DNA from: Azospirillum brasilense
GTDB lineage: Bacteria; Pseudomonadota; Alphaproteobacteria; Azospirillales; Azospirillaceae
Length of the DNA: 64,000 nt
NCBI RefSeq assembly: GCF_007827815.1
Contig: NZ_VITH01000004.1
Span: 310,001-374,000, forward strand
Direction: 5' to 3'
Part shown: piece after piece, positions 35,150-46,059 of the stretch
How the letters are laid out: each line of letters begins with the position of its first letter
Position numbering within the stretch: position 1 is the first letter of the stretch
The notes under the pieces: model-generated
What the model saw: the letters and a program-made list of their open reading frames with translations, nothing else
The model's database searches: none
What the model was told of the DNA's origin: nothing
Program-made: the position numbers and the translations under genes

Positions 35150-38122
35150 ATGACCGACGAGCTGATCGTGCCCGACACCGATCCCAACCCGGACGACGAA
35201 ATCCTGTTCGCCGACGAGGAGGATGGAGACCGGGAGGAGACTCCGCCCTGGCCGATCCTGGTGGTGGACGACGAGGACGACGTCCACGCCATGACCGCCC
35301 TCCTGCTGGACGACGTGGAGTTCCAGGGCCGCCGGCTGGAGCTGATCGGCTGCCGCTCCGCCGCCGAGGCGCGCGCCCTGCTGCGCCACCGGCGGGACAT
35401 CGCCGTCATCCTGCTCGACGTGGTCATGGAGGAGGAGGACGCCGGCCTGACGCTGGTCCGCTGGGTCCGCGGCGCGCTGGGCAACCTCGACGTCCGCATC
35501 ATCCTGCGCACCGGCCAGCCGGGGCAGGCGCCGCAGCGCGACGTGATCGTCGGCTGCGACATCAACGACTACAAGTCGAAGGCCGACCTGTCGGCGGAGG
35601 GTCTGTTCACCGCGGTGATCGCGGCGCTGCGCGCCTACGACCAGATCCGCTCCATCGAGACCAAGGTGGCCGAGCGCACGCAGGAGCTGCGGCAGAGCCG
35701 CGAGCAGATGCGCGCCATCCTGGAATCGAGCCCGGTCGGCGTCTGCGCCTACACCCATGACGGCGTGCTGGTGATGTGCAACGACCGGCTGGTCCATCTG
35801 CTGGGCGTGCCGAAGGAGCGGCTGGTCGGAGTCTCCATCGCCGACCTGTTCATCGAGCCGGACAACACCGAGGCGCACGAGACGCACTGGACCTTCTTCC
35901 GCCGCTCGCTGCGCGACGCCGAGGTGCGGGTGCGGCGGGCCGACGGCTCGACCTTCTGGGCGCTGGTGTCGGTGGACCCCACGCTGCTCGACGGCCGCCC
36001 GGTTCATCTCGCCTGGGTCTACGACATCACCCGGCGCAAGCTGGCCGAGCACCAGATGGAACGCGCCAAGGAGCAGGCGGAGCAGACGACCACCGCCAAG
36101 TCCGCCTTTCTCGCCACCATGAGCCACGAGATCCGCACCCCCATGAACGGCGTGCTGGGCATGCTGGAACTGCTGGAGCGCACGCCGCTGGACGGCGGGC
36201 AGCGCGACACCGTGGCGACCATGCGGGAATCGGCGACCTCGCTGCTGCGGATCATCGACGACATCCTCGACTTCTCGAAGGTCGAGGCCGGCAAGATGGA
36301 CCTGGAGCAGGTGCCCGTCTCCATCCCCGCCCTGGTCGAAGGGGTGGCCGACACGCTGGCCCCGGCGGCGCGGGCCAAGGGGCTGACGCTGCTGACCTAT
36401 GTGGACCCGGCGATCCCGCAGGCGCTGACCGGCGACCCGGTGCGGCTGCGCCAGATCCTGTTCAACCTGTGCGGCAACGCCATCAAGTTCACCGAGCGTG
36501 GGCGGATCGTCGTGCAGGCCACCCTGGTGGTCGGGGCGGACACAAACACTCGGACCGCCACCCGGCTGCGCATCGCGGTGACGGACACCGGCATCGGCAT
36601 CTCCGAGACGGCGCGCCGCCAGCTCTTCCAGCCCTTCACCCAGGCGGAAAGCTCGACCGCCCGGCGCTTCGGCGGCACCGGGCTGGGCCTGTCGATCAGC
36701 CGGCGGCTGGTCGCGCTGATGGGCGGGACGATCGGGGTGGACAGCGCGCCGGGGGTGGGTTCGACCTTCTGGGTCGAGCTGACGCTGGACAGCGCGGCCG
36801 CCCCCGCCCCGGCCGAAGCCGCCGCGGCGCCGGCGTTCCCGGCGGCGGACCCGGACCTCGCCGGCCTGACCGTCCTGGTCGGCCTGCCGGAGACGGCGGA
36901 GCGCCGGATCGTCGCCGATTATCTGGAGGCCGCCGGGGCGCGGGTTCTGGCCGCCGGGGAACCGGACGCCCTGGCCGAGCTGGCCCGCACGGCCCGCGAA
37001 GCCAGCGGCGCGCTGAACGTCGTGGTGGTCGACGAGGCGCTGCACACCCCCGCCGCCGCCCAGGCGCCGCAGCTGCTGGGCCGCCGCGTCGGCGAAGCGC
37101 GGGTGCCGACGGTGCTGCTGCAGGACCCGGCGGGCATCGGCAGGCCGGTCGCCAGCGGGCCAGTCGCCGGCGGACCAATCGCCGACGGGTCGGTCGCGGT
37201 CAGCCGCCCGGTCCGCCGCGCCGCGCTGGTGCGCGCCGTCACGGTGGCCGCCGGGCGCGCCCTGGCGGACGCCGCACCCGGCGAAGGCCCGCCCACCGCC
37301 GCGCCCTGCGCCCCGGCCCCGCTGAGTCCGGAGCGGGCCATCGCCGAAGCGGAAGCCCGCGGGCGGCTGATCCTGGTGGCGGAGGACAACGCCATCAACC
37401 GCAAGGTCCTGCAGATGCAGCTCACCGCGCTGGGCCACACGGCGGAACTGACCACCGGCGGGGCGGAGGCCCTGGCCGCGCTGGAGCGGCGGCGCTACGC
37501 CCTGCTGCTGACCGACATCCAAATGCCGGAGGTGGATGGGTTCGAGCTGACCCGCCGCATCCGCGCGGCGGAGCGCGCCACCGGCGCCCATCTGCCGATC
37601 GTCGCCCTGACCGCCAACGCCGCCCCGGCGGACATCGAGAGCTACGCCGCCGCCGGCATGGACGAGGCGCTGAGCAAGCCGCTGGATCTGGTCAAGCTCG
37701 ACGCCGTTCTGGCCCGGTTCCTGCCGCTCGCGGCCGCCGACGCGGCGGCACCGAGCCCGCCTCCTCAGCCGCCGCCGGAAACCCCGGCGATCGACCTCGA
37801 CGTGCTGCGCCGGCTCTGCGGCGACGACCGGGCGCTGATGAACGAGCTGTTGAACGACTTCATCGGCATCGGCCGTCACATCGCCGACGAGGTCGCCGAC
37901 GCCGTCATCGCGCGGAACGGAACGGCGATCCGCGCCGGCGCCCACAATCTGAAGGGTTGCGCCCGCAACGCCGGCGCGAAAGCGCTCGGCGACGCGGCGC
38001 AGGCGCTGGAGCAGGCGCTGATGCAGGACGCCCCCTGGGACCGGGTGGCCACGCTCGCCGTGGCGTTGGAACAGGCGATGGGGGAGGTCGAACGCGCCCT
38101 CGCCGCGGCACCGCCGCCCTGA
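35150..38122 (+). CDS. Hybrid kinase: receiver-PAS-kinase-receiver-Hpt
   Basis: A 990-residue phosphorelay protein. The N-terminal receiver (about 24-165; DDEDDVHAM and [12 protein letters not shown]) ends in [18 protein letters not shown], seen in receivers linked to DUF3369-type proteins. PAS is at about 185-300. The kinase has H326 in [35 protein letters not shown] and GTGLGLSI. A degraded receiver-like stretch (about 560-700, [18 protein letters not shown]) precedes an intact receiver with D789 in [15 protein letters not shown]-terminal Hpt has H932 in [13 protein letters not shown]. It is likely fed by the upstream kinase; the final target is not in the window. Confidence 0.93.
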   Translation: MTDELIVPDTDPNPDDEILFADEEDGDREETPPWPILVVDDEDDVHAMTALLLDDVEFQGRRLELIGCRSAAEARALLRHRRDIAVILLDVVMEEEDAGLTLVRWVRGALGNLDVRIILRTGQPGQAPQRDVIVGCDINDYKSKADLSAEGLFTAVIAALRAYDQIRSIETKVAERTQELRQSREQMRAILESSPVGVCAYTHDGVLVMCNDRLVHLLGVPKERLVGVSIADLFIEPDNTEAHETHWTFFRRSLRDAEVRVRRADGSTFWALVSVDPTLLDGRPVHLAWVYDITRRKLAEHQMERAKEQAEQTTTAKSAFLATMSHEIRTPMNGVLGMLELLERTPLDGGQRDTVATMRESATSLLRIIDDILDFSKVEAGKMDLEQVPVSIPALVEGVADTLAPAARAKGLTLLTYVDPAIPQALTGDPVRLRQILFNLCGNAIKFTERGRIVVQATLVVGADTNTRTATRLRIAVTDTGIGISETARRQLFQPFTQAESSTARRFGGTGLGLSISRRLVALMGGTIGVDSAPGVGSTFWVELTLDSAAAPAPAEAAAAPAFPAADPDLAGLTVLVGLPETAERRIVADYLEAAGARVLAAGEPDALAELARTAREASGALNVVVVDEALHTPAAAQAPQLLGRRVGEARVPTVLLQDPAGIGRPVASGPVAGGPIADGSVAVSRPVRRAALVRAVTVAAGRALADAAPGEGPPTAAPCAPAPLSPERAIAEAEARGRLILVAEDNAINRKVLQMQLTALGHTAELTTGGAEALAALERRRYALLLTDIQMPEVDGFELTRRIRAAERATGAHLPIVALTANAAPADIESYAAAGMDEALSKPLDLVKLDAVLARFLPLAAADAAAPSPPPQPPPETPAIDLDVLRRLCGDDRALMNELLNDFIGIGRHIADEVADAVIARNGTAIRAGAHNLKGCARNAGAKALGDAAQALEQALMQDAPWDRVATLAVALEQAMGEVERALAAAPPP

Positions 38123-38207
38123 GCACCCTCTTGAACGTCCTTTGTCCGTTCGAACCGGCGCCCGATTGGGGTATCGTCCCCGCGACCCGCCACGCCGCGA
38201 GACGCGC

Positions 38208-39548
38208 ATGAACCGCCGCCAGTTCTCCAGCCTTCTGCTCTCCCTGCCGGTGCTTCCCTACGCGGCCCCGATCGCCGCGCAGGAGAAGGTCCCCGCGCTG
38301 GGGGAGGAACTGACGCCCTTCGGCGCGGTGCGCGGCGCCAGCCGGACGCGGGCCATTCCGGCCTGGAAGGGCGGCCTGACCCAAGCCCCCGACGGCTGGA
38401 AGCCGGGCGCCCCGTTGCCCGATCCCTACGACGAGGACGGGCGCTGGTTCACCGTGGGGCCGGCGGACATCGACCGCTACAAGGTCCGCCTGTCCGGCGG
38501 CCTGCAGGAGATGCTGACCAAATACCCGTCCTTCGAGATCCCGGTCTTCCCCAGCCGCCGCAGCGCCGCCGCCCCGCAGCGCGTCTACGAGGAGTCGATC
38601 GCGAACGCCAAGCGCGCCAAGCTGGGCGAAAACGGTCTGGCGCTGAGCGGGGCGCGGGTGGGGGTGCCCTTCCCCATTCCGGCCAACGGCGTGCAGGCGA
38701 TGTGGAACCACATCCTGCGCTGGCGCGGGAATTTCTTCAGCCGGACCGGCGCCACCGTCCTGCCGGAGTCCGGCGGCATTTACACCGCGGCGGTCCACCG
38801 CGAGGACTGGCAGTCCAGCTACGCCGCCGGGATCGACGGCGGGCGGCCCTTCCACTACCGCCGCACCACCCTGATGCCCAAGGCGGAGGCCGGGACCACC
38901 CTGCTGCTGCACGGCACGCTGAACCCCATCCAGTCCGGCTTCGCCGCCTGGTTCCGCCAGGGCGAGGGCGGCAAGCCCGTCCGCGCGCCCGACTTCGTCT
39001 ACGACACGCCGGACCCGGCCAGCGGCGGCATCCGCACCGCCGACATGCTGGACATGTTCAGCGGCCCGATCGACCGCTTCGACTTCACGCTGGTGACGCG
39101 GCGGGAGATGTATGTGCCCTACAACGCCAGCCGGATGAACACGCCCGGCCTGGCGCCGGTGGACTTCCTGTGGCTGGGCCACCCCAACCCGCAGTTCCTG
39201 CGCTACGAGATGCACCGTGTCTGGATCGTCGAGGCGCGGGTGAAGCCGAACTTCCGCCACGCCCTGCCGGAGCGCACCTATTATCTGGACGAGGACACCT
39301 GGCAGATCGTCATGGCCGACCATTACGACGCCAAGGGCGATCTGGTCCGCTACGCGGAGGCGCACGGCATCGCCTATCCGCAGGTGCCCGTCTTCGCCCC
39401 GGCGCTGGAGATCACCTATGACCTCACGGGTGACCGCTATGTGGTAAGCGGCCTCGACAACCAGCTCGCCCCGCCGGACTTCGCCAAGACCCTGCGGCCC
39501 GAGGACTTCGCCCCCGACACGCTGGAGCGCAAGCGGCGCCGCTGGTGA
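38208..39548 (+). CDS. DUF1329 family exported protein
   Basis: A 446-residue exported protein. ATG 38208 opens [20 protein letters not shown]; the RRxF pair followed by a hydrophobic stretch looks like a Tat signal, with cleavage near AAQ. The mature protein matches DUF1329 (annotated as outer-membrane lipoprotein-sorting, LolA/LolB-like fold): [15 protein letters not shown] near the start, [20 protein letters not shown] in the middle, [11 protein letters not shown] and [13 protein letters not shown] towards the end. These genes are often beside RND or MmpL-like exporters, but none is present here. Role unknown. Confidence 0.85.
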   Translation: MNRRQFSSLLLSLPVLPYAAPIAAQEKVPALGEELTPFGAVRGASRTRAIPAWKGGLTQAPDGWKPGAPLPDPYDEDGRWFTVGPADIDRYKVRLSGGLQEMLTKYPSFEIPVFPSRRSAAAPQRVYEESIANAKRAKLGENGLALSGARVGVPFPIPANGVQAMWNHILRWRGNFFSRTGATVLPESGGIYTAAVHREDWQSSYAAGIDGGRPFHYRRTTLMPKAEAGTTLLLHGTLNPIQSGFAAWFRQGEGGKPVRAPDFVYDTPDPASGGIRTADMLDMFSGPIDRFDFTLVTRREMYVPYNASRMNTPGLAPVDFLWLGHPNPQFLRYEMHRVWIVEARVKPNFRHALPERTYYLDEDTWQIVMADHYDAKGDLVRYAEAHGIAYPQVPVFAPALEITYDLTGDRYVVSGLDNQLAPPDFAKTLRPEDFAPDTLERKRRRW

Positions 39549-39567
39549 GCGCCGGCCGGAGCCGGCG

Positions 39568-39792
39568 TCAGTGGCGGACCGGTCCGGCCACCCACTGGCT
39601 GACGATGGTTTCCGCCTGGAAGGGCGGGGTTTCGGGATGGTGGTAGCGGAAGACGGTCACCGCCGCCTCCAGCGCGTAGCGCTCCGGCTGGCCGCAGCCG
39701 CACAGGCCGGCGTAGCAGCGCTGGACCGCGTCGCGGCAATCCAGGGTCACCGTCGGGTAGGGATCGATCGTCAGCCAGCGCATGCTCTTCAT
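39568..39792 (-). CDS. Small hypothetical protein
   Basis: A 74-residue protein opening MKSMRWLTIDPYPTVTLDCR, with a CYAGLCGCGQ cluster (about 26-35) and FRYHHPETPPFQAETIVSQW. The three closely spaced cysteines could bind metal but no family is recognised. The ATG at 39792 overlaps the fur stop by four bases, so it is translationally coupled to fur and probably Fur-regulated. A start four codons later (39783) is possible. The coupling is the main reason to accept it as a gene. Confidence 0.72.
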   Translation of the reverse strand: MKSMRWLTIDPYPTVTLDCRDAVQRCYAGLCGCGQPERYALEAAVTVFRYHHPETPPFQAETIVSQWVAGPVRH

Positions 39793-40244
39793 CGACGCTC
39801 CCCGCCTTCGCCAGAGTTGCCGCCCTGCGCATCCCCGCCGTCGAGCGGAACGCCGTAGATTTCCAGCCGGTGACCGACGATGCGGTAGCCCAGCTCCCGG
39901 GCGATGCGCTCCTTCAGCGCCTCCAGCTCCGGGCTGGCGAACTCGATGATCCGCCCGCTGCGCGTGTCGATCAGGTGGTGATGATGGTCGGTCGACGCCT
40001 CTTCGTAGCGGGCGCGGCCGTCGCCGAGGTCCACCTTCTCGATCACCTGCGCGTCCTCGAGAAGGCGCATGGTGCGGTAGACCGTGGCGATGGAGATGCG
40101 CGGGTCGATCAGCACGGCACGGCGGTGGACTTCCTCCACGTCGGGATGGTCCTCCGACTCCGACAGGACCTGCGAGATGACCCGGCGCTGGCCGGTCATC
40201 TTCAGTCCCTTTTCCAGGCACAAGGATTCGAGACGCGACGTCAT
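39789..40244 (-). CDS. fur: Fur family transcriptional regulator (Fur/Mur type)
   Basis: A 151-residue metalloregulator. The winged helix has GLKMTGQRRVISQVL and the recognition region RISIATVYRTMRLLE; the dimerisation domain has DHHHHLIDTRSGRIIEF and YRIVGHRLEIYGV. It lacks the CxxC zinc pair, as usual for alphaproteobacterial Fur/Mur, and its HHHH stretch is less like heme-responsive Irr. It probably senses iron or manganese and represses uptake genes. ATG 40244 is preferred (GGTGGGG just upstream) over in-frame codons reaching 40379. A Fur-like box lies about 80 bases upstream at 40324-40340, suggesting autoregulation. Confidence 0.9.
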   Translation of the reverse strand: MTSRLESLCLEKGLKMTGQRRVISQVLSESEDHPDVEEVHRRAVLIDPRISIATVYRTMRLLEDAQVIEKVDLGDGRARYEEASTDHHHHLIDTRSGRIIEFASPELEALKERIARELGYRIVGHRLEIYGVPLDGGDAQGGNSGEGGERR

Positions 40245-40710
40245 TGCCCCACCGCCTTTGCCATCCGTTGCGGCGCCGTCTCCCGCGATCCGGGGCGCCA
40301 TGCTGCAGCGCCAATCATAATACTGAAATTCATTCGCAATCCTATACCCCGTTTTTTTATCCGGGAATTCACGCGGCAAAATGCCTCACCCGCCGGGACG
40401 CCACACCCACGCCGTTCCCACCGTCACCCGGAATTGCCCGCCGTCCCAGGGACATTTCCGGTCCGAAACCGGGCCAAGGCCCTTGTTTGCTTGCCAAAAG
40501 CCGCCCCACCGCCTATGTGTGTCCGGTCGATTTTGCTTTGGGGCTGCCGGCTCCTCGTCGTCCCGGTACCGGCGCCGCTTGCGCCTTCCCACGGTGAATT
40601 GATGGCTCCGCGCACTCCCGCGGCGGAGCGCCCCAAGCCACGCCGCCCCCGGCCATGTCCGGGCACGGCCCAGGTGCAGCCTCTGTTCACGTGACCAGGA
40701 CCCTCCCCGT
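40245..40710. other. 466-bp gap between fur and rhlE
   Basis: The fur-proximal 130 bases are AT-richer and hold the candidate Fur box. The remaining part (40345-40710) reads through in several frames but without a convincing start, ribosome site or family motif, so I call no gene. It likely serves as the promoter and 5' leader of rhlE; such helicase genes often have long leaders. Confidence 0.5.
40324..40340 (-). promoter_or_regulatory. Candidate Fur box upstream of fur
   Basis: TGAAATTCATTCGCAAT (minus strand ATTGCGAATGAATTTCA) resembles the alphaproteobacterial Fur/Mur operator ATTGCGAATGATTnTCA and is partly palindromic around GAATGAATTTC. It is 80 bases upstream of the fur ATG. Confidence 0.55.
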
Positions 40711-42150
40711 ATGACCGAATTCAGTGGCCTCGGCCTGATCGAGCCCCTTCTGCGCGCCGTCGCCGAAGAGGGTTACCAGACCGCCACGCCGATCCAGGCC
40801 GGCGCCATCCCCGTTCTTCTGGAGGGCCGCGACGTGCTCGGCCTCGCCCAGACCGGCACCGGCAAGACCGCCGCCTTCACCCTGCCGATCCTGCAGCGGC
40901 TGTTCCAGAACAAGAAGCGCGTGCAGGCCAAGGCGCCGCGCACGCTGATCCTGACGCCGACGCGCGAGCTGGCGCTGCAGATCGGCGAGAGCTTCCGCAC
41001 CTACGGCCGGCACCTGCCGATCCGCCGCACGGTGATCCACGGCGGCGTCGGGCAGAGCCCGCAGGTCGCCGCCCTGGCCCGCGGCACCGACGTGCTGGTG
41101 GCGACGCCGGGCCGCCTGCTCGACCTGATGGCCCAGAAGCAGTGCGTGCTCGACCAGATCGAGATCTTCGTCCTGGACGAGGCCGACCGCATGCTCGACA
41201 TGGGCTTCATCCGCGACGTGCGGAAGGTGGTCGCGGTCCTGCCGAAGCAGCGCCAGACCCTGCTGTTCTCCGCCACCATGCCGGAAGCCGTGGTCGAGCT
41301 GGCGCACAGCATCCTGACCGACGCCGAGCGGATCGAGGTGGCGCCGCAGTCCACCACGGTGGAGCGCATCGCCCAGCGCGTGCTGTTCGTCGAGCGCGCC
41401 GACAAGCGCCGCCTGCTCGCCGACCTCCTCCAGGAGGGCGCCATGGAGCGGACGATCGTCTTCGCCCGCACCAAACACGGCGCCGACCGCATCGCCGACC
41501 ATCTGAAGAAGGCCGGCGTCCCGGCCGACGCGATCCACGGCGACAAGTCGCAGTCGGCCCGCGTGCGCGCGCTGGAATCCTTCCGCAGCGGCGACCTCAA
41601 GGCGCTGGTGGCGACCGACATCGCGGCGCGCGGCATCGACATCGACGGCATCACGCACGTCATCAATTTCGACCTGCCGAACGAGCCGGAAAGCTACGTC
41701 CACCGCATCGGCCGCACCGCCCGCGCCGGCACCGACGGCAGCGCGGTGTCCTTCTGCGACGCGGAGGAGGTGGCCTATCTGAAGGCCATCGAGAAGACCA
41801 TCCGCCAGCCGGTCCCGGCGGACCACGACCACCCCTACCACGCGTCGGTGGTGGCGGCGATCCACGCCTCCTCCGCCAAGCCGCCGAAGCCGGCGCCCAA
41901 GCAGCCCCGTCCGGGCCGCGGCCAGCCCCAGCAGCAGCAGCCGGGCGGCGGCAAGCCGCAGGGCCAGCGGGCTCAGGCGCCGAAGGCCCAGGGTGCGAAG
42001 CCGTCGGCGCCGCAGGGCGCGCGGGTTGCCGGCGCCACCGGCGACCAGCCGCTGAAGGCCAAGGCCTCGGCCAACCAGCAGAACCGCCACAACCGCCGCC
42101 CCGCCCCGCACGGCGGCCCGTCCGGCGGCAACAAGCGGTCCGCGGCCTGA
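40711..42150 (+). CDS. rhlE: DEAD-box RNA helicase RhlE
   Basis: A 479-residue ATP-dependent RNA helicase. The Q motif region is [14 protein letters not shown] (21-34), Walker A AQTGTGKT (46-53), PTRELA, DEAD at 156-159, SAT, and helicase motifs [12 protein letters not shown] and [10 protein letters not shown]. After about residue 375 there is a basic, low-complexity tail rich in P, Q, G, K and R that probably binds RNA. RhlE-type proteins act in ribosome assembly and RNA turnover. AGGA precedes the ATG. The gene converges with the hypothetical gene at 42174. Confidence 0.94.
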   Translation: MTEFSGLGLIEPLLRAVAEEGYQTATPIQAGAIPVLLEGRDVLGLAQTGTGKTAAFTLPILQRLFQNKKRVQAKAPRTLILTPTRELALQIGESFRTYGRHLPIRRTVIHGGVGQSPQVAALARGTDVLVATPGRLLDLMAQKQCVLDQIEIFVLDEADRMLDMGFIRDVRKVVAVLPKQRQTLLFSATMPEAVVELAHSILTDAERIEVAPQSTTVERIAQRVLFVERADKRRLLADLLQEGAMERTIVFARTKHGADRIADHLKKAGVPADAIHGDKSQSARVRALESFRSGDLKALVATDIAARGIDIDGITHVINFDLPNEPESYVHRIGRTARAGTDGSAVSFCDAEEVAYLKAIEKTIRQPVPADHDHPYHASVVAAIHASSAKPPKPAPKQPRPGRGQPQQQQPGGGKPQGQRAQAPKAQGAKPSAPQGARVAGATGDQPLKAKASANQQNRHNRRPAPHGGPSGGNKRSAA

Positions 42151-42173
42151 AGTCTGTTGGGTGCGCGGCGGGA

Positions 42174-42695
42174 TTACCGCCCGTGGCGCACCGCCCGGTT
42201 TGCGGCCCGGTTCGCCGGGGCCTGCTCATCGATCAGCGCGCCACGGGTCGGCGCGGCACCGCTGTCGCCGTAGCGCTGGACCTGGACGCCTCCGCCAAGC
42301 TGTTTGGCGATGGCGGAGGCGATCGCGTCGCGTCGCTGCGCCTCGGACAGAGACGCGGTCTGCCGCTCCAGCGCGGTCCAGTCGAGCCGCGCGGCAAGCC
42401 CGTTGCTCATTTGCGTCTGGCCGTCCCGCCAGACCGCGGCGACGACTTGGCCGCCCTGCCGGAACAGGGCGTGGGCCTGCACGGCACGGCTGCGCGCCGT
42501 GACCGCCGGGTCCACGGCGTTCGGGTCCGCCGCGATTCTCATCTGCTGCTGAAAAGCGGAATCGCCGACCCCGACGCGTGCCATCATCTCCGAACTGGCC
42601 TTGGTCGCCGCGGAGAAGCGGGTGACCATGCCACCGTTCAGCGCGTACACGCCGGATGATCCAATTCCCGCCGCGGTGACGGGCAGGCTGCTCAT
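42174..42695 (-). CDS. Hypothetical protein
   Basis: A 173-residue protein I do not recognise. ATG 42695 has a strong GAGGTG site six bases away, supporting the start. It opens MSSLPVTAAGIGSSGVYALN without a signal peptide and has a Met- and Ala-rich middle (AATKASSEMMARVGVGDSAF) and helical repeats such as SLSEAQRRDAIASAIAKQLG near 130-150, ending in a basic tail. The composition resembles small secreted or flagellum-associated alphaproteobacterial proteins, but that is only an impression. Confidence 0.68.
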   Translation of the reverse strand: MSSLPVTAAGIGSSGVYALNGGMVTRFSAATKASSEMMARVGVGDSAFQQQMRIAADPNAVDPAVTARSRAVQAHALFRQGGQVVAAVWRDGQTQMSNGLAARLDWTALERQTASLSEAQRRDAIASAIAKQLGGGVQVQRYGDSGAAPTRGALIDEQAPANRAANRAVRHGR

Positions 42696-42884
42696 GGGAC
42701 ACCTCACGGTTGACCGGCACAATTGCTTCGGCAATTTCCCATTAGCAGCTTCCATGCCATCCCGATGACGCGCAAACACGGGCTTTTGCCGATGTGGAGG
42801 GGAAAATCGGACCGTGGGCCTGGGCCGGATCTTCCCCTCCGGGGTGAAGGAAATGCCGATGGCGTCGAAGCATTGCCGCCGGTG

Positions 42885-43319
42885 TCACCGCGCGAAAATC
42901 TGCCCCATGTCCTGGAAGCTCTTGAACTCCAGGGCGTTCCCGCTCGGGTCGAGGAAGAACATGGTGGCCTGCTCGCCGACCTGCCCCTTGAAGCGGATCT
43001 GCGGCTCGATGAGGAATCGCACGCCTTCGGCCTTCAACCTGTCGGCCAGCGCGTGCCAGTCGTCCCAGTCCAGGATCACGCCGAAATGGCTGGCCGGCAC
43101 GTCCTCGCCATCGACCGGGTTGGTGGCCCGGGTCCCGGCATCCTCGGTCACGTGGGCCACCACCTGATGGCCGTAGAGGTCGAAGTCGATCCAGCGGTCG
43201 GATTCCCGCCCCACCCCGCAGCCCAGCAGGCCGGCGTAGAAGGCGCGCGCCTCCTCCTTGTCGCGGACGGGAAAGGCAAGGTGGAAGGGCGGAACGGGTT
43301 TGCGGTCGGTTGCGCTCAT
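42885..43319 (-). CDS. Glyoxalase/bleomycin-resistance (VOC) family protein
   Basis: A 144-residue vicinal-oxygen-chelate protein. [21 protein letters not shown] (residues about 10-30) supplies the first metal-ligand region; [18 protein letters not shown] begins the second half-repeat, and [16 protein letters not shown] gives the last acidic ligand (E131). Metal ligands H13, H78 and E131 are plausible by position. The substrate is unknown; family members include glyoxalase I, dioxygenases and thiol transferases. It is 92 bases downstream of a GST gene on the same strand, so a shared detoxification role is possible. Confidence 0.88.
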   Translation of the reverse strand: MSATDRKPVPPFHLAFPVRDKEEARAFYAGLLGCGVGRESDRWIDFDLYGHQVVAHVTEDAGTRATNPVDGEDVPASHFGVILDWDDWHALADRLKAEGVRFLIEPQIRFKGQVGEQATMFFLDPSGNALEFKSFQDMGQIFAR

Positions 43320-43411
43320 GCTCACGGGAGCCGAAGCCCCCCTCCCTGCTGGTGATTGCCCAAGCAGTCTACTCGGGCAATCACCGGCTGTCCCGGGATC
43401 GAACAGGTGAG

Positions 43412-44017
43412 TCAGGCGATCCCTTCGGCCGCCAGCGCCGCAGCCACCGCCGGGCGCGCGGCGACGCGGGCCATGTAGGCGGTGATGTTCGGGCAGCCGT
43501 CCAGCGGCAGGCCGACCCGCGGCGCCCAGCGCAGCACCGTAAAGCAATAGGCGTCGGCCAGCGTGAAGCGGTCGCCCGTCAGGTAGTCCTTGCCGGCCAG
43601 CCCGGCCTCCACCACCGCGAACTTGGCGGCCAGCGTCTGCTTGGCGATCTCCTTGAAGGCGTCCGGCGTGGTCGCGCGGAACAGCGGGCTGAAAGTCTTG
43701 TGCAGTTCCGTGCCGATGAAGTTCAGCCATTCCAGCACGCGGTAGCGCTCCATCGTCCCGACGGCCGGCAGCAGGCCGCTCTCCGGCACGCGGTCGGCGA
43801 TGCACTGAACGATCGCCGCGCCCTCGGTCAGGACGGCGCCGTCGTCGAAGGCCAGCGTCGGCACTTGGCCCTTCGGGTTGACGGCCAGGAAATCGCTGCC
43901 GTCCTCCAGTTTCTTGGCGACGAGGTCGACGGCCGCGACGTCGAAGGCCAAGCCGCTTTCGCGCAGGACGATGTGCGGCGACAGCGAGCAGGCGCCCGGC
44001 TTCAGGTAGAGCTTCAT
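43412..44017 (-). CDS. gstA: Glutathione S-transferase (beta-class, GstA-like)
   Basis: A 201-residue GST, the same length as E. coli GstA. ATG 44017 opens [20 protein letters not shown], where C10 in the GACS motif is the bacterial beta-class signature cysteine. NPKGQVPTL and [10 protein letters not shown] complete the thioredoxin-like domain; the helical domain has [20 protein letters not shown] and ends in an Ala-rich helix. It conjugates or reduces electrophiles with glutathione. The gene starts 80 bases after the ugpC stop, so it may read through from the ugp operon. Confidence 0.93.
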   Translation of the reverse strand: MKLYLKPGACSLSPHIVLRESGLAFDVAAVDLVAKKLEDGSDFLAVNPKGQVPTLAFDDGAVLTEGAAIVQCIADRVPESGLLPAVGTMERYRVLEWLNFIGTELHKTFSPLFRATTPDAFKEIAKQTLAAKFAVVEAGLAGKDYLTGDRFTLADAYCFTVLRWAPRVGLPLDGCPNITAYMARVAARPAVAAALAAEGIA

Positions 44018-44097
44018 GGCGTTTCTTATCCTTGTTTCCGGCGGGACATGACGGATCGACAGTGGAGCATGGGCGGCAGCGAATGCAACCGGCCCGT

Positions 44098-45183
44098 TCA
44101 ATCCGGCAGCCGCCGCCCGCTCTCCGCGTCGAACAGGTGCAGGGCGTCGGGCGGAGCACCGACGCGCAAGGTCTCGCCCTCGCGGCAGGACGGCAGGCCG
44201 GCGACCCGGACCACCAGCGCCTCGCCGTCCGGCAGGCGGCCGTAGACCACCGTGTCGGCGCCCAGGGCCTCCACCAGTTCCACCGTGACGATCAGCGGCC
44301 CGTCGCCGGGCGTGCCCGAATGCTCTGGGGCGAGGTGCTCCGGCCGCACGCCCAGCTTGACCGGCCGCCCGGCCATGTCGGGCCGCGGGCGCGGCAGGAG
44401 GAAGGCGGTGCCGCCGGGCAGCGCCACCGCCTGCCCCGCACCGTCGAAGCGCGCGTCCAGAATGTTCATCGGCGGCGACCCGATGAAGCCGGCCACGAAC
44501 AGGCTGGCCGGGCGCTGGTAGACCTCCAGCGGCGTGCCGACCTGCTCCGCCACCCCGTGGTTCATCACCAGGATGCGGTCGGCGAGCGTCATCGCCTCCA
44601 CCTGGTCGTGCGTCACGTAGAGGCTGGTGATGCCCAGCCGGTCCTGAAGCCGCTTGATCTCGACGCGCATCTGGGTGCGCAGCTTGGCGTCCAGGTTGGA
44701 CAGCGGCTCGTCGAACAGGAAGGCGGCGGGCTCGCGCACGATGGCGCGGCCCATGGCGACGCGCTGCCGCTGCCCGCCCGACAGCTGGCTGGGCCGGCGG
44801 TCGAGGAAGCGGCCAAGCTCCAGGATTTCCGCGGCCTTGGCGACGCGCGCCTGGATCTCCGCCTTGGGCAGGCCGCGGATCTTCAGCCCGTAGGCCATGT
44901 TGTCGAACACGCTCATGTGCGGGTAGAGCGCGTAGTTCTGGAACACCATGGCGATGTCGCGGTCCTTGGGCTCCAGCCCGTTGACCACCCGCCCGCCGAT
45001 GGCGATCTGGCCGCCGGTGATGCTCTCCAGCCCGGCGACCATGCGCAGCAGCGTGGATTTACCGCAGCCCGAGGGGCCGAGCAGCACGAGGAACTCCCCA
45101 TCCGCGACGCTGATGTCGATGCCCTTGATGGCCTCGACGGAGCCGTAGGACTTGCGGACCTGATTCAGATCGACCGTTGCCAT
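44098..45183 (-). CDS. ugpC: sn-Glycerol-3-phosphate ABC transporter, ATP-binding protein UgpC
   Basis: A 361-residue MalK/UgpC-type ATPase. Walker [10 protein letters not shown] (36-44), signature [16 protein letters not shown] (about 134), Walker [16 protein letters not shown] (about 155) and H-loop [15 protein letters not shown] are followed by a C-terminal regulatory TOBE domain (about 240-355) with KLGVRPEHL. It powers import through the UgpA-UgpE permease; ATG is three bases after the ugpE stop. Order on the minus strand is ugpB-ugpA-ugpE-ugpC. Confidence 0.93.
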   Translation of the reverse strand: MATVDLNQVRKSYGSVEAIKGIDISVADGEFLVLLGPSGCGKSTLLRMVAGLESITGGQIAIGGRVVNGLEPKDRDIAMVFQNYALYPHMSVFDNMAYGLKIRGLPKAEIQARVAKAAEILELGRFLDRRPSQLSGGQRQRVAMGRAIVREPAAFLFDEPLSNLDAKLRTQMRVEIKRLQDRLGITSLYVTHDQVEAMTLADRILVMNHGVAEQVGTPLEVYQRPASLFVAGFIGSPPMNILDARFDGAGQAVALPGGTAFLLPRPRPDMAGRPVKLGVRPEHLAPEHSGTPGDGPLIVTVELVEALGADTVVYGRLPDGEALVVRVAGLPSCREGETLRVGAPPDALHLFDAESGRRLPD

Positions 45184-45186
45184 TTC

Positions 45187-46059
45187 TTATTTCTCGCTGT
45201 CCACAAGGCCTTTGACGAACCAGCGCTGCATCAGCACGACCACCGCCACCGGCGGCAGCATGGCCAGCACCGTCGTCGCCATGATGAGGTTCCAGTCGGT
45301 CGCGGCCTCGCCGTTGCCGATCATCTTGGTGATGCCGATGACCACCGTCTCCATCTCCGCGCTGTTGGTGATCAGCAGCGGCCACAGATACTGGTTCCAG
45401 CCGTAGATGAAGAGGATGACGAACAGCGCCGCGATGTTGGTGCGCGACAGGGGCAGCACCACGTCCAGGAAGAAGCGCAGCGCCCCCGCCCCGTCGATCT
45501 TGGCGGCCTCCACCAGCTCGTCCGGGATGGTCAGGAAGAACTGCCGGAACAGCAGCGTCGCCGTGGCCGAGGCGATCAGCGGGATGGTCAGCCCGGCGTA
45601 GCTGTCGATCAGGCCGAGGTTGGCCACCACCTCGTAGGTCGGGATGATGCGCACCTCCACCGGCAGCATCAGCGTGATGAAGATCATCCAGAAGAAGACC
45701 ATGCGCAGCGGGAAGCGGAAGAAGGCCACCGCGTAGGCCGAGATGATCGAGATGGCGATCTTGCCCAGCGCGATGACCAGCGCCATGATCAGGCTGTTCC
45801 ACATCATGATGCGCACGGGCGTGTGCATGACGCGGTTGCCCTGCGATTCGCTCCAGGCCGAGGCGTAGTTGTTCAGCATGTCCCCGCCGGGCGTCAGCGG
45901 CAGGTTGCCGCGCCCGATGGTGGCGGCGTCCCAGGTCGAGCCGATGATCGTCACGTAGATCGGGAAGGCGAAGATCAGGACGCCCAGCATCAGGATCAGG
46001 TGCGGGACCATGTCCATCAGGCGCCCGCCGGAGCGCGGGGTGTCGCGGTCGCGGGTCAT
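45187..46059 (-). CDS. ugpE: sn-Glycerol-3-phosphate ABC transporter permease UgpE
   Basis: A 290-residue permease with six predicted helices, beginning with [19 protein letters not shown]. The EAA loop is [28 protein letters not shown] (about 189-216). The end reads [22 protein letters not shown]. It belongs to the MalG-type inner-membrane subunits, and its start overlaps the ugpA stop by four bases, which couples their translation. Confidence 0.93.
   Translation of the reverse strand: MTRDRDTPRSGGRLMDMVPHLILMLGVLIFAFPIYVTIIGSTWDAATIGRGNLPLTPGGDMLNNYASAWSESQGNRVMHTPVRIMMWNSLIMALVIALGKIAISIISAYAVAFFRFPLRMVFFWMIFITLMLPVEVRIIPTYEVVANLGLIDSYAGLTIPLIASATATLLFRQFFLTIPDELVEAAKIDGAGALRFFLDVVLPLSRTNIAALFVILFIYGWNQYLWPLLITNSAEMETVVIGITKMIGNGEAATDWNLIMATTVLAMLPPVAVVVLMQRWFVKGLVDSEK

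Noticed and set aside
34979..38209. A 1076-codon open stretch on the minus strand
   Set aside because: It lies opposite the hybrid kinase, whose receiver, PAS, kinase and Hpt motifs are all intact. No motif and no ribosome site support the antisense frame.
42151..42173. Terminator between rhlE and the convergent hypothetical gene
   Set aside because: The short gap shows no stem with a T tract; only weak GC-rich pairing was found.
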